From a virus, in the IMG/VR virus record IMGVR_UViG_3300015374_000002, positions 1 to 64,000 of that record: DNA of 64,000 nucleotides, one strand, 5' to 3'. A model generated the notes under the pieces. The model saw only the letters and a list, made by a program, of their open reading frames with translations. It did not search any database and had not been told where the DNA came from. Each line of letters begins with the position of its first letter. Position 1 is the stretch's first letter. The translations under genes were made by a program, and so were the position numbers. Below, one piece after another: positions 1-7,702 of this stretch.

Positions 1-48
1 CCCGCCAGCCGCCGACCACCCGCCACGCAACCGGCCGCTCCACCTCGT

Positions 49-1398
49 TCACTCGGCCGCCCCGTCGCCGCGTCGGACAGCACCCGGCACCCGATACACC
101 GTCTCCCCGGCCTGGGGCCGTTCCGGAAGGTCGTCCCGCACCGTCTTGCGGAGAATCCACTTCGGCCTCCGCACGAACGTCACCCCCTCGATCGCGTCCG
201 GCCCTTTCACCGGCCCCACAAGCCGATCGTGCTCGTCGCGGATGCCGACCCGGACCCGCCATCGCCAATGCCCACGCCGGGGATGCTGATACCGCAGCCC
301 TCGCCCGGGACGCTTCTGGTGCGGCTCAGCGTCGTCCAGGGCGTCCGCGCCGGGCGGCCGGTAGTTCAACACCCGAACCCGGTGAAAGGCCCCCTGCTTC
401 GCCTCAGGGGAGCGGGCTAGGGCCCGCCGGTGGGCGCGACTGCCCGGCTTGCCGCGCACACTCGGCATAGCGGGCGGCAGGCTCCAATCCTCCCAGCAGA
501 GCAACGCCGCATAATTCCACAGCACACCAGCGGCGCCCGAATCGACAGCCATCGGCACGGGGATGGGCCGCCACGAATACACCGGTTCCCCTGACAGGTA
601 ACGCTGCACTGTCGGCCTGGCCAGGATCAGAAAAGCTACCGAATGATCCACGGCCAGGTCGTCGTCGGCGGCGAGGAGCGCGCCCAGCAGCAGCGTGTCC
701 TCCCGGACCAGACCGTTTCCTGCCGCGTACGCCTCGACCGTGTCGTCATCACCGGCCACCACCGACAGCGGCACCCCATCGTGGAACACCATCACATACC
801 GGTCGGGCAGGCGAATGTCCTGCCAGCGCATCGGCGGGGGAGGCGTACCCGTCACCACGTCCAACGCGACAGGGGCCGGGATGAAGAACGGGGTGGCCAG
901 GTAACCGTAGGCGGCGCCGATCGCGTCCGAGACGCGCGCCAGACCGTCATCATAATTCCGATGTTCGAAGTCGAACGGCTTCATGACGTCCCTCGACATC
1001 ATGGTCCAGCGGATGGAACCGGCGTCAGCCGGAACGTACCCGGACACCCGGTCGGGGACCTTGCGCCATCGGTCGGTGGCCGTCTCGAACCGCTCGTCCG
1101 CAGCCTTCTTGGCGGCGAACATGGTCATCACGAACGAGATCAGATCGAGAGCGCCCTCAAGGTCCTTAAGGGCGTCGGGGACAACGTGGACGGGGACGGC
1201 GTCCTCGGGGAAATCATCCGGGTCGATCCCCAGCTTCCTCAGATGCGCACCAGCTCCCGAATCTTCGACCACGCGCTTGAAAGCGCGCGGCAGCATGCCC
1301 GAATCCTGAAGCCCGACCTTCTGATCTACATGTTCGCCGAACAGGAACCGCATGTCGGAGTCGGTCAAATTGATGGGGGTCCGGCCCGTTGGCGTCAT
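49..1398 (-). CDS. hypothetical protein, 449 aa
   Basis: I do not recognise this protein. The open frame extends to 1446, but the upstream codons read through the promoter and leader hairpin, so I place the start at the ATG at 1398 (MTPTGRTPINL), preceded by AGGAGGAAAGACGCC. It is a soluble protein with no signal peptide or membrane segment and an Arg-rich C-terminal third (around residues 330-390). It is the last gene in the window on this strand and has its own promoter. No function can be assigned from the sequence. Confidence 0.75.
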   Translation of the reverse strand: MTPTGRTPINLTDSDMRFLFGEHVDQKVGLQDSGMLPRAFKRVVEDSGAGAHLRKLGIDPDDFPEDAVPVHVVPDALKDLEGALDLISFVMTMFAAKKAADERFETATDRWRKVPDRVSGYVPADAGSIRWTMMSRDVMKPFDFEHRNYDDGLARVSDAIGAAYGYLATPFFIPAPVALDVVTGTPPPPMRWQDIRLPDRYVMVFHDGVPLSVVAGDDDTVEAYAAGNGLVREDTLLLGALLAADDDLAVDHSVAFLILARPTVQRYLSGEPVYSWRPIPVPMAVDSGAAGVLWNYAALLCWEDWSLPPAMPSVRGKPGSRAHRRALARSPEAKQGAFHRVRVLNYRPPGADALDDAEPHQKRPGRGLRYQHPRRGHWRWRVRVGIRDEHDRLVGPVKGPDAIEGVTFVRRPKWILRKTVRDDLPERPQAGETVYRVPGAVRRGDGAAE

Positions 1399-1414
1399 GG
1401 CGTCTTTCCTCCTG

Positions 1415-1462
1415 GTGGTGTCGCTCCCACGCAACCCTACATCCATTTAGCGTAAAAGGTTG
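1415..1462 (-). promoter_or_regulatory. promoter with CGCTAAATG spacer element and leader hairpin
   Basis: -10 TAGGGT (1434-1439) and a 17-nt spacer carrying CGCTAAATGGATG; the -35 (1457-1462) is weak. The leader hairpin at 1415-1430 is GTGG, loop GAGCGACA, CCAC, just before the Shine-Dalgarno of the 449-aa gene. Confidence 0.6.
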
Positions 1463-1493
1463 AGGGGGGGCGGCCAGTCGGCCGCCCCCCCTC
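1462..1493 (-). terminator. terminator-like hairpin
   Basis: A 14-bp GC-rich stem with an AGTC loop lies directly after the stop of the 1502-1957 gene. The downstream TTTT is 11 nt away, so intrinsic termination is likely but not certain. Confidence 0.6.
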
Positions 1494-1501
1494 TGTTCGA
1501 G

Positions 1502-1957
1502 TCAGACTTCCTGCGTATCCACGGTGAACACGGTCGCCGACGGCCGGAACAAACGATGGATGGGCCCGTACAGGTTGATGACCTCTTCCGGGCGGTGCGG
1601 GGATCCCGCTTCACCCAGTTGGTTGGGGACCAGCACCAGGTACCAGCCGTCCTTGTTGGTGCGCGCCAGCTCGTCCATCGGGCCGTCCACGTCCGGGTAG
1701 TGCGCGGCGGCGAACCACTGCATCCCGTCACGGTCCTGCCAGACGTCGCCGACCTCCGGCATGCCGTCAGCGGGCACCTTCCGGACGATCATGACGTTCT
1801 CGTCGTTGCGGTTGACATACACGAGCGCGCCTCGGTGCGGATCGGCGAAGACGAAGAACTCCGCACTGCCGTCGGGCTGGGATCCCTCCTCCAAGACGGT
1901 GACGTTCTTGAACGTGACGTCCAGCACTTCGCCCTTGAGATACTTCGGATTGTCCAT
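1502..1957 (-). CDS. hypothetical protein, 151 aa
   Basis: Unrecognised soluble protein. The start is the ATG at 1957 (MDNPKYLKGE) behind CAGGAGGATCC; the longer frame to 2023 would translate the promoter. The sequence is rich in beta-type residues and aromatics (WYLVLVPNQLG) with no Cys pairs or membrane segments. It is a single-gene unit between its own promoter (1995-2023) and the hairpin at 1462-1493. Confidence 0.8.
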   Translation of the reverse strand: MDNPKYLKGEVLDVTFKNVTVLEEGSQPDGSAEFFVFADPHRGALVYVNRNDENVMIVRKVPADGMPEVGDVWQDRDGMQWFAAAHYPDVDGPMDELARTNKDGWYLVLVPNQLGEAGSPHRPEEVINLYGPIHRLFRPSATVFTVDTQEV

Positions 1958-1968
1958 GGATCCTCCTG

Positions 1969-2023
1969 GTTGGTCGCTCTTTGCCGACCCTGTCAGCATA
2001 CAGTCATTTAGCGCCATGTGCAA
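1969..2023 (-). promoter_or_regulatory. promoter with CGCTAAATGACTG spacer element and leader hairpin
   Basis: -35 TTGCAC (2018-2023), exactly 17 nt, -10 TATGCT (1995-2000); the spacer contains GCGCTAAATGACTG. Leader hairpin 1969-1988: GTCGG / CCAAC with one mismatch and AGAGCGA in the loop, followed by AGGAGG. The clearest example of the promoter family. Confidence 0.75.
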
Positions 2024-2029
2024 TGGTGG

Positions 2030-2185
2030 TCATCGGGTGGACCGCCTGGCGTTCATGCGGTCTTTGATCTGCTGCTGAGTCGGGGGCGTGTAGCGGTGCC
2101 AGCCTGCGGCCGTGGTCCAGCGCTGGCCGTGGTCTCGCTGTTCAAGGCCGCAGTGGGTACAGCCGGACGGGGCGGGGTTCGCCAT
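2030..2185 (-). CDS. small Cys/His protein, 51 aa
   Basis: MANPAPSGCTHCGLEQRDHG opens this 51-aa frame, which starts at the ATG at 2185 behind AAGGAGTGAGAC and ends at TGA 2030-2032. The CTHC pair and spaced His residues (HGQRW, GWHRY) suggest a small zinc-ribbon-like fold of a kind often seen in actinophages. It follows the 38-aa gene and the hairpin at 2231-2261, so it may be read by read-through. Function unknown. Confidence 0.65.
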   Translation of the reverse strand: MANPAPSGCTHCGLEQRDHGQRWTTAAGWHRYTPPTQQQIKDRMNARRSTR

Positions 2186-2230
2186 GTCTCACTCCTTGTT
2201 CGTCGTTCCGTCGGTGGCTTCAGAATGCAG

Positions 2231-2261
2231 ACAGGACCCGGGTGTAGCACCCGGGTCCTGT
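2231..2261 (-). terminator. perfect inverted repeat, possible terminator
   Basis: ACAGGACCCGGGTG pairs with its complement around a 3-nt loop directly after the stop of the 38-aa gene. No T-run follows, so it may attenuate or protect the 3' end rather than terminate. Confidence 0.5.
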
Positions 2262-2267
2262 GTCCTG

Positions 2268-2384
2268 CTACTTCTTGCCCTTGTTCTTGTCCGACTCCGG
2301 CACCCTCAGGGCCTTGCCCATGTCCTTGATGGCCTGACGTCCCCGCTCGGCCTGCTTGGCGGCCTCCGCCTTTTCGTCCTTCAT
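2268..2384 (-). CDS. small Lys-rich protein, 38 aa
   Basis: MKDEKAEAAKQAERGRQAIK continues to a KNKGKK tail. The ATG at 2384 follows CAGGAGCACAGC, 22 nt after the conserved leader hairpin. Highly charged and probably helical. Supported by start context, promoter, hairpin and the inverted repeat right after the stop rather than by any recognised family. Confidence 0.65.
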   Translation of the reverse strand: MKDEKAEAAKQAERGRQAIKDMGKALRVPESDKNKGKK

Positions 2385-2397
2385 GCTGTGCTCCTGA

Positions 2398-2450
2398 TGT
2401 TGTCGCTCTGCCAACACTTAAAGCATACAGGCATTTAGCGTCAGGCTCAA
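2398..2450 (-). promoter_or_regulatory. promoter with spacer element and leader hairpin
   Basis: -35 TTGAGC (2445-2450), 17 nt, -10 TATGCT (2422-2427); spacer CTGACGCTAAATGCCTG. Leader hairpin 2398-2416: TGTTG, loop GCAGAGCGA, CAACA, a perfect 5-bp stem. Confidence 0.7.
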
Positions 2451-2471
2451 GGGGCTTCAGAAGCAAGATCC

Positions 2472-2942
2472 CTAGGGGTTCACGATCAGATCCCGCCCAC
2501 GGCCATACCAGCCGCAGTTGCAGAACACCCCCTCCCGGGGATGATCGGGACACCCGTCGCTGTACCGCTTCACGGCGGCCAGCAGTGACGGATGCGCCGT
2601 CTCCACCAGGGCGACGCTGCCCGTGGCCGCCGGATGCCCATTCCACGTCTTCACTACCGGCCGCCCGCGACCGGTCAGCCATTCGGCCAGCTCCTCCAAC
2701 TCGCCCAGCCGCAACGGGTTGGCGGGCCGCCCGCCGGGTCCCGACTCCCGGAGTCGGTCCGGAACGTTGAGCACCACGACCGGGTGGCCGTCCCAGCCGC
2801 GCGGGACGAAGTACAGGATCCGGTCAGGCTCGGCGTCCACCAGGACGCCGTGGTGGGAGATGAGCGCCCCGTCGGGCTGCTCCGTCTCATACAGCCAGCG
2901 CAGGCCGATCTCCAGGGCTGCGCTATGGGGATGGTCGTTCAT
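2472..2942 (-). CDS. hypothetical protein, 156 aa
   Basis: Start at the ATG at 2942 (MNDHPHSAALEIGLRWLYE) behind GGAGGAGATC; the frame further upstream is leader. Soluble, rich in Arg, Asp and Trp, with a C-terminal CNCGWYGRGRD segment that may bind metal. Unrecognised. Transcribed from its own promoter and followed by the next minus-strand unit. Confidence 0.75.
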   Translation of the reverse strand: MNDHPHSAALEIGLRWLYETEQPDGALISHHGVLVDAEPDRILYFVPRGWDGHPVVVLNVPDRLRESGPGGRPANPLRLGELEELAEWLTGRGRPVVKTWNGHPAATGSVALVETAHPSLLAAVKRYSDGCPDHPREGVFCNCGWYGRGRDLIVNP

Positions 2943-2979
2943 GATCTCCTCCGGGGCGTCGTCGCTCTGTCGATCCACA

Positions 2980-3008
2980 AGCATACAGTCATTTAGCGCA
3001 TACGAAAA
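2980..3008 (-). promoter_or_regulatory. promoter with CGCTAAATGACTG element
   Basis: -10 TATGCT (2980-2985), 17-nt spacer TATGCGCTAAATGACTG and weak -35 TTTTCG. The leader has AGAGCGA at about 2962-2970 but only a short potential stem. Confidence 0.6.
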
Positions 3009-3107
3009 GGGGGTTGGCGGCATCCACCAAACTTCCCGCCAACCAATCACGCGCCACACGCGTCTCACTCGTTGTTACGTTCCAACACCTCAAAAACTGG
3101 AGCAGCG

Positions 3108-3527
3108 TTGCTCAAGCAACTCCTCGCCGCCACCGTCCTCGCCGGATCCGCCCTGGCCGTCGGCGTCACCCCTGCCCTCGCGCAGACCGCGCCCACCATC
3201 CAGGCCGACGACCACCGGGACCACGACTGGCGAGGCCACGGCCGCGACCACCACCGGCCGTTCCTGCGCTGGATCACCGCCGCCACGCCGCTCGTCCAGC
3301 AGCCCACCTGCCACACCCCCGGCAAGATCGCAGCCCCGTCGGTCCGAGGCGTCCAGTACACCCTCAAGAGCCACTGGCGGCCCATGACCATGACCCCCGG
3401 CACCTGGTACGCCAAGGCGCCCGGCCACTACCAGGTGGAGGCCACCGCCGAACGCGGCTACCTCCTCCAGGGCCAGCGCTCCTGGACCATCGACCTGCGC
3501 CCCCCCCGCTGGTGCCACCACCGCTAA
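3108..3527 (+). CDS. putative secreted protein, 139 aa
   Basis: A lone plus-strand gene. The TTG at 3108 follows GGAG by 5 nt and opens MLKQLLAATVLAGSALAVGV, a typical signal peptide (one Lys, a 17-residue hydrophobic core) with a likely cut after ALA-Q near residue 26. The mature part has a His/Asp/Arg-rich stretch (HDWRGHGRDHHR), two Cys (PTCH and WCHH) and a beta-rich C-terminal half (SHWRPMTMTPGTWYAKAPGH). Strand, signal peptide and a shared terminator suggest an accessory gene expressed separately from its neighbours. A TTG at 3072 is an alternative start but would bury the signal peptide. Function unknown. Confidence 0.65.
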   Translation: MLKQLLAATVLAGSALAVGVTPALAQTAPTIQADDHRDHDWRGHGRDHHRPFLRWITAATPLVQQPTCHTPGKIAAPSVRGVQYTLKSHWRPMTMTPGTWYAKAPGHYQVEATAERGYLLQGQRSWTIDLRPPRWCHHR

Positions 3528-3538
3528 CCCGTAACGCA

Positions 3539-3572
3539 CAAAGCGCCCGCCCCGGGGAAGGGCGGGCGCTTT
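3539..3572. terminator. bidirectional terminator
   Basis: AAAGCGCCCGCCC / GGGCGGGCGCTTT, 13 bp with a 7-nt loop, between the convergent genes ending at 3527 (+) and 3584 (-). Confidence 0.85.
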
Positions 3573-3583
3573 CGCGTGCAGAT

Positions 3584-4297
3584 CTAGTTGCGGATGACGG
3601 TAGCCCTACGAGTCTCCACCGCGATAGACCGCGCCGACCTCGACGGCGAACCGATCCTCTTCTCCGCCTCCGGCGCCGCGCCGGGCCCCAACAGCAGCGC
3701 CAACGCCTTACTGATGTCGCCGCCAGCCTCCCGGGACCGGTCAACCCCATCCACGATCACCTGAAGGCCGCCGATACCCCACTGCTTCCGGACCCGCGCA
3801 TACCCCAGACGCAGGACGCGGGTATCGGTTTCGACGCCGATCACCCAGCGCCCGTTCTCGTCCTCCCCGACCTCAACGGGCAGCTTCCCCGTCCGGGTCA
3901 TCGCCTGGTAGGCCGCCTGGACGATAGACGGCGCATCCTCGATCGGCCGCGCGGGCGGCATCGGCTCGATCACCGGCGGCTTCTCTTCCCCGGCGACGAC
4001 AGGGGCAGGATCCTGCCCGCTGTCCTCCTCCTTGAAGATCCTCACCAGGTCCTCAAAGCCCTGCGCCAGCGGCTGGGGAACCCCGCCGATGGCGAGCGTC
4101 GAACCCTTCCGCCGAACCTTCCCGTTGGCTTTGATGTCGAAGTCAACGGTTACCCGTACACGGTCGCTTTCGGTGGTCATCCGCCACGTACGGACGTCGA
4201 GCCGCTCGATGCGACCGTCATGACCGGTGGCCTCCTTCAGTCTGGCCACCAAGTCTGAGATGACCTTCGGCACGAACGTCTCTGCGGGATTTTCCAT
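3584..4297 (-). CDS. hypothetical protein, 237 aa
   Basis: ATG at 4297 (MENPAETFVPKVISDLVARL) behind AGGAGGCAGTGT. The N-terminal 85 residues look like an alpha/beta domain; a Pro/Glu-rich linker (about 90-120) separates it from a second domain (about 125-210) with the pattern RWVIGVETDTRVLRLGYARV. The tail is basic. No membrane segment. Unrecognised; single-gene unit with its own promoter and terminator. Confidence 0.8.
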   Translation of the reverse strand: MENPAETFVPKVISDLVARLKEATGHDGRIERLDVRTWRMTTESDRVRVTVDFDIKANGKVRRKGSTLAIGGVPQPLAQGFEDLVRIFKEEDSGQDPAPVVAGEEKPPVIEPMPPARPIEDAPSIVQAAYQAMTRTGKLPVEVGEDENGRWVIGVETDTRVLRLGYARVRKQWGIGGLQVIVDGVDRSREAGGDISKALALLLGPGAAPEAEKRIGSPSRSARSIAVETRRATVIRN

Positions 4298-4312
4298 ACA
4301 CTGCCTCCTGGG

Positions 4313-4364
4313 GGCTGGGTCGCTCTTCCACCACCACTGTACGGCCGTTTAGCGTGAGCTGGCA
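4313..4364 (-). promoter_or_regulatory. divergent copy of the CGCTAAATG promoter with AGAGCGA leader motif
   Basis: -35 TGCCAG (4359-4364), 17 nt, -10 TACAGT (4336-4341); the spacer has CGCTAAACGGCCG, a divergent element. The leader has AGAGCGA between partly complementary arms (4313-4333). Confidence 0.5.
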
Positions 4365-4372
4365 GGAAAAAA

Positions 4373-4394
4373 GGGGCGACCGACTGGCCACCCC
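4373..4394 (-). terminator. intrinsic terminator
   Basis: GGGGTGGCC / GGTCGCCCC, 9 bp with G-T pairs, followed on the minus strand by six T. Ends the 4440-5132 unit. Confidence 0.8.
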
Positions 4395-4439
4395 TCCCTT
4401 TCGGCGCTACGACCAGCCGGACGTCTTCACTGTCGGTGG

Positions 4440-5132
4440 TCAGGCGATGCGCTGGATGTCGGCGAAGACGACGGTCCCGGCGGCGTCACGGTCGAAGGTG
4501 CGCTCCCCAGAGTGGTGGACGAAGCGGTACGTCCCCGGCGGAACGTCCACGACGTTGTCACTCCAGCCCAGTTTCGCAGGGTCGCCGCCACGGCTCTTCC
4601 AATGCTCGAAGTCCGCGATGGAGTAGGCCCACAGGTCCGTGCAGATAGCCGCCAGCCGGTCGCTGTCCGGCAGCGACGGGTTCTCGTCCTCGTCATATTC
4701 CGGACTGGCGATGACGTACTCGTCCGGCCCTACGCGGTACAGGCCGGGGCAGGAGTTGCCCACTGGCCCGTACGCGCAGCCGACGGCGGCCATCGCCTCG
4801 ATCGCCTGCGCCTGACCCAGGGTCGAGTTGTAACCGGCGAACGTGCGCTCGTCCCAGTCGTAGAAGGGGCGAAGGTCGTCAGTTACGATGATCTTCCCGG
4901 ACGGCACGTCCAGCGTGATCGTCGTAGTGATGCCCTCCGGATAAGGGCACGGGTCCTGCGCATAGACGGCATCCGCGTCGATCCGGAGAGCCGGGCGCTG
5001 GTCGCAGACGGCGCAGTCACGCGCGTCCATAACGATCATCGGCGCCCCTTCGCCGGGCAACCGGAGCACGTCCACATCGCCCGTGTGGGAGATCAGGTGC
5101 CCGTTGGGGTTCAAAGGCAGTGTGTCGATCAT
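4440..5132 (-). CDS. hypothetical protein, 230 aa
   Basis: ATG at 5132 (MIDTLPLNPNGHLISHTGDV) behind AGGAGGACCG; the frame to 5174 covers the leader. Contains CAVC and scattered Cys (CPYP, CAYGP, CPGLY), many Asp/Tyr and no membrane segment. It looks like a soluble globular protein of unknown function. Own promoter upstream, T-tailed terminator downstream. Confidence 0.8.
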   Translation of the reverse strand: MIDTLPLNPNGHLISHTGDVDVLRLPGEGAPMIVMDARDCAVCDQRPALRIDADAVYAQDPCPYPEGITTTITLDVPSGKIIVTDDLRPFYDWDERTFAGYNSTLGQAQAIEAMAAVGCAYGPVGNSCPGLYRVGPDEYVIASPEYDEDENPSLPDSDRLAAICTDLWAYSIADFEHWKSRGGDPAKLGWSDNVVDVPPGTYRFVHHSGERTFDRDAAGTVVFADIQRIA

Positions 5133-5144
5133 CGGTCCTCCTGG

Positions 5145-5190
5145 TGGTGTCGCTCCATGCCAGACTACAGTCATTTAGCGCCACAGACAA
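5145..5190 (-). promoter_or_regulatory. promoter with spacer element and leader hairpin
   Basis: -35 TTGTCT (5185-5190), 17 nt, -10 TAGTCT (5162-5167), spacer GTGGCGCTAAATGACTG. Leader has TGG AGCGACA CCA just before the Shine-Dalgarno. Confidence 0.7.
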
Positions 5191-5237
5191 GGGGGGGCGC
5201 TCCTGCTCGCCGACGTCGCCGCACATGCGCTCCAAAC

Positions 5238-5275
5238 AAACAACGCCCGGAGGCTAAGCTCTCCGGGCGTTGTTT
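5238..5275 (-). terminator. terminator after the capsid gene
   Basis: AAACAACGCCCGGAG / CTCCGGGCGTTGTTT, a 15-bp stem, 18 nt after the stop of capsid exon 3. Ends the head transcription unit. Confidence 0.85.
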
Positions 5276-5293
5276 GCGTTTCCTGGTCGAACC

Positions 5294-7172
5294 TTACGAC
5301 GGCGTGGTAAACGCGCCGACGACGAACGACTCAGGTCGGTCAACTACGAGGCCCAAGCGCTCCTCACATCTGCTCTCTGTTACCTCCCGCATCTGAGTGC
5401 GGGCGGCCAGGTCATTTCTGCCTGGCTCTACGTCTTTTCCATCGACGTAGGTCGGACTGTATCTTCAACTCCAGATCCACCCCGGCTATACCGGCCCGGA
5501 CGGACCTCTTGAAGTTGCCGCACGCACAAGTCTCTACGGACGCCCCGGTACGGGTTGCCTCGGTATTCCCCACGATTTTGGAGGGGTTCACCGATACAGT
5601 GCGGTTTTCACTGACACGTCACCGTGTCAGGCACCCAGATTGAGTGTGATGGCGTTGCGCTCGAACATGTCTCGGTTCTCAGTGCTGCATGTCTGTTACC
5701 TCTCGCCACAACAAGGACGAGTGGCCGGGTCGTTTCCGCCCGGCTCTGCACCTTTTCCATCGATGCAGTTCGGACTGTATCTTCGGCTCCAGTCCCGTCC
5801 GGCTTACACTGGCCGGGCCGGTCCTATCGGAGTCGCCTCGCGCACAAGTCTCTACGGAGTCCCCAGTGCGGGTTCCCTCGGTATTCCCCAGAAGTGGTCT
5901 CTATGCAGTTAGCGGCGGGGTTCACCGATACAGCGAGGTTTTCACTGACACGTCACCGTGTCAGGCGGCCAGCTCATATTCGACCGCGATGTTGATCTGT
6001 TCCCTGTCATACAGTTTGGCGCCGTACCCGAAGGCGCCCAGGAGGTATTGGCCTTCGTTCATGGCCGGGGTGGCGACGACATCCAGCCGCCACATGCGCT
6101 GCTCTGCCCCGATCGCGATGTTCATGACGAGGCGGTAGTGGCCGTCCTCGGTCATTTCGAGTTCGAGGTCTTCCCAGTCGAGCGGGTGGATGACGACGCC
6201 GGACGGGTTGAAGTAGGCGAGGGTCGCCTTGGTGATGGCCCGCCGGATTTGCGCGGTGAGCGGGTCGGCGCTGGATCCGGTGTAGGTCTGAATGCCGGGC
6301 GTGTTGATGATTCCGGTCAGATTGTCGCCGACGCCGTCGCCGTACAAAATCTGTTCGTCTTCGACCATCTTGATGCCGTCGACCAGTTCACGGTCGATAA
6401 GTCCGCGCATTCTCGGCTCGTCCGCCAGCGTCTGCTTGTGGACGTACATGATGTGGGCGATGGTGGCGAGCGGGTACGTGACCGGGGTGAGTGCGAGGTC
6501 GGACTTGGGCTTCAGTCCGTAGACGTCGGTCGGGCCTCCGGTCGCAGGTGAGACGCCGTCTGCAGCGGTGCGTTCGGGGACGACCGCCGCGTTGTTCGTG
6601 TAGCCGGTCTGGCGGATTCCGTAAAGGACGTTCGCGGTCGTGGTTTCCGCCGGGAATAGGTCGCGGACGCGGCCGGGGCGGAGCATTCGGGTGGTCCACC
6701 CGAGGTCTTGGGGGTGGCCCAGGGCGTTGATGTTCGGAATGGTTCCGGCCATCGAGCTGTAAATGTCTTTGCCTTCGAGGCGGCCGTCGAATGATGCGAC
6801 GGCGCCGACCTGGCGGAACCGGGATGCCTTCATTTCCTCCCACTCGTCGGAGTGGAGGAAGCGTTCGGACAGGGACTTGGTGGCCATCATTCCGGCGGCC
6901 TGCTGTGCCTGTTCGGTGGCGGCGGCGGGTGCGTCTCCGGCGGGCTGGTTGAGGAAGTCGAAGGTGCCGCCTGCCTTCTCTTCCAGCGTGATCATCCGCT
7001 GGATCTGTTCGGCTTCGGTGATGGCCTTCTCGTAGGCGGTGGCCTGTTCGGTGGAGATGGTGACGTTGCCGTCTTCGATCTTCCACGAGGTGGCGATGTC
7101 TTCGATCTGGGTGGCTTTGGCCTGAAGGGCGGAGTTCAGCTCCTTCAGGCGGGACTTGTCTACCGTGGGCAT
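5294..7172 (-). CDS. major capsid protein (HK97 fold), 435 aa after splicing; three exons
   Basis: HK97-type major capsid protein that forms the head shell. Exon 1 (7172-5983) starts at the ATG at 7172 (MPTVDKSRLKELNSALQ) behind GGAGCATCC and has a helical delta-type N-terminal region (to about residue 110), then the shell domain. Unspliced, the frame stops right after INIAVEYELAA. Removing two group I introns (5685-5982 and 5370-5642) joins exon 2 (5684-5643, 42 nt) and exon 3 (5369-5294, 76 nt) in frame, giving INIAVTENRDMFERN then AITLCEERLGLVV then DRPESFVVGAF and stop. That is the expected C-terminal P-domain strand of this family. Exon lengths 1190+42+76 equal 436 codons. Follows the prohead protease gene. 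Splicing is inferred, not shown. Confidence 0.92.
5370..5642 (-). ncRNA. group I intron B in the capsid gene (273 nt, no ORF)
   Basis: Starts after exon-2 CACT and ends in CAG. Near the 5' end GGUG pairs with CACU across the splice site, with the usual U-G pair (P1). P2 is TGACACG / CGTGTCA. The P7 strands are GAGACTTGTGCG and GAAGATACAGTCC, the second being the group I S-element, with G-C pairs and a bulged A. No homing endonuclease. Close relative of intron A. Splice sites are inferred from P1, the terminal G and the protein family. Confidence 0.85.
5685..5982 (-). ncRNA. group I intron A in the capsid gene (298 nt, no ORF)
   Basis: Starts after exon-1 GCGGT and ends in CAG. The guide GCCGC pairs with GCGGU (5 bp, terminal U-G). 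Shares with intron B the P2 hairpin, GTGAAAACC, GGGGAATACCGAGG, GTAGAGACTTGTGCG, GAAGATACAGTCCGA, TCGATGGAAAAG and GAGGTAACAGA. P9 region hairpins CTGCA / TGCAG and CCGGG / CCCGG are visible. No endonuclease gene. Confidence 0.88.
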
Positions 7173-7702
7173 GGATGCTCCAGGCGAACGGCGGCACGTC
7201 TCACGCTCGGGGGGGTTCACGTGGCGTTTCCGCTAACCACGGGGTGGTGGCTGCCGTTCGCCCGGTCAGCACCGGGACGACACGATCATGAGGACCGTAG
7301 ACCAGGACAGATGCTAAGGTCGCGGGCTGCGTCGATGAATTTTCAAGATTTCGTGCACGCGCACCTGTACGTAGCGTTACTCGGACACTACTGTGTGACC
7401 TCAGCGCACGACTCAAGGGCGGCGGCCGGGACAATGGGCCGTCGCAAGGGACACGGCGACGTGTCCCCGTGACGGCCAGACCCGGGGCGATCGTCGGGAG
7501 TCGGGGGCCGCGCTGCGAACCGTCATACTCCGGGGGGAGATCCGCCAAGGGGGTGCGGATGGCGGCGTGCAGGGCGGCCCCTCGCGCCTTTCTGCCGGGT
7601 CCGTGCACCGGCGGAGCATGCCCAGGTCGCCGGAGGGCACGTTCGGGGATTGCCTGCGCCACATCCCCCCGAGGGTGTTGTAGGCAATCCCCGTGAAGGG
7701 GC
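7173..7702. other. 530-nt region without a convincing gene
   Basis: Lies between protease and capsid genes. Frames here are Arg/Pro-rich shadows without good start sites. On the minus strand GGGGATTGCC (about 7680) and GGCAATCCCC form a 10-bp stem around a 28-nt loop, a possible processing or terminator structure after the protease. I see no recognisable promoter and no group I core motif. Confidence 0.6.

Noticed and set aside
643-1455. 270-codon plus-strand frame
   Set aside because: Shadow of the 449-aa minus-strand gene: Arg/His/Gly-biased, and its end covers the promoter.
5624-6138. Plus-strand frames across the capsid introns
   Set aside because: They lie over intron A and the capsid exons; no ribosome sites, and the minus strand shows clear intron structure.
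7173-7702. A third group I intron between protease and capsid
   Set aside because: No AAGATACAGTCC-type S-element or P7 partner; both neighbouring proteins look complete.
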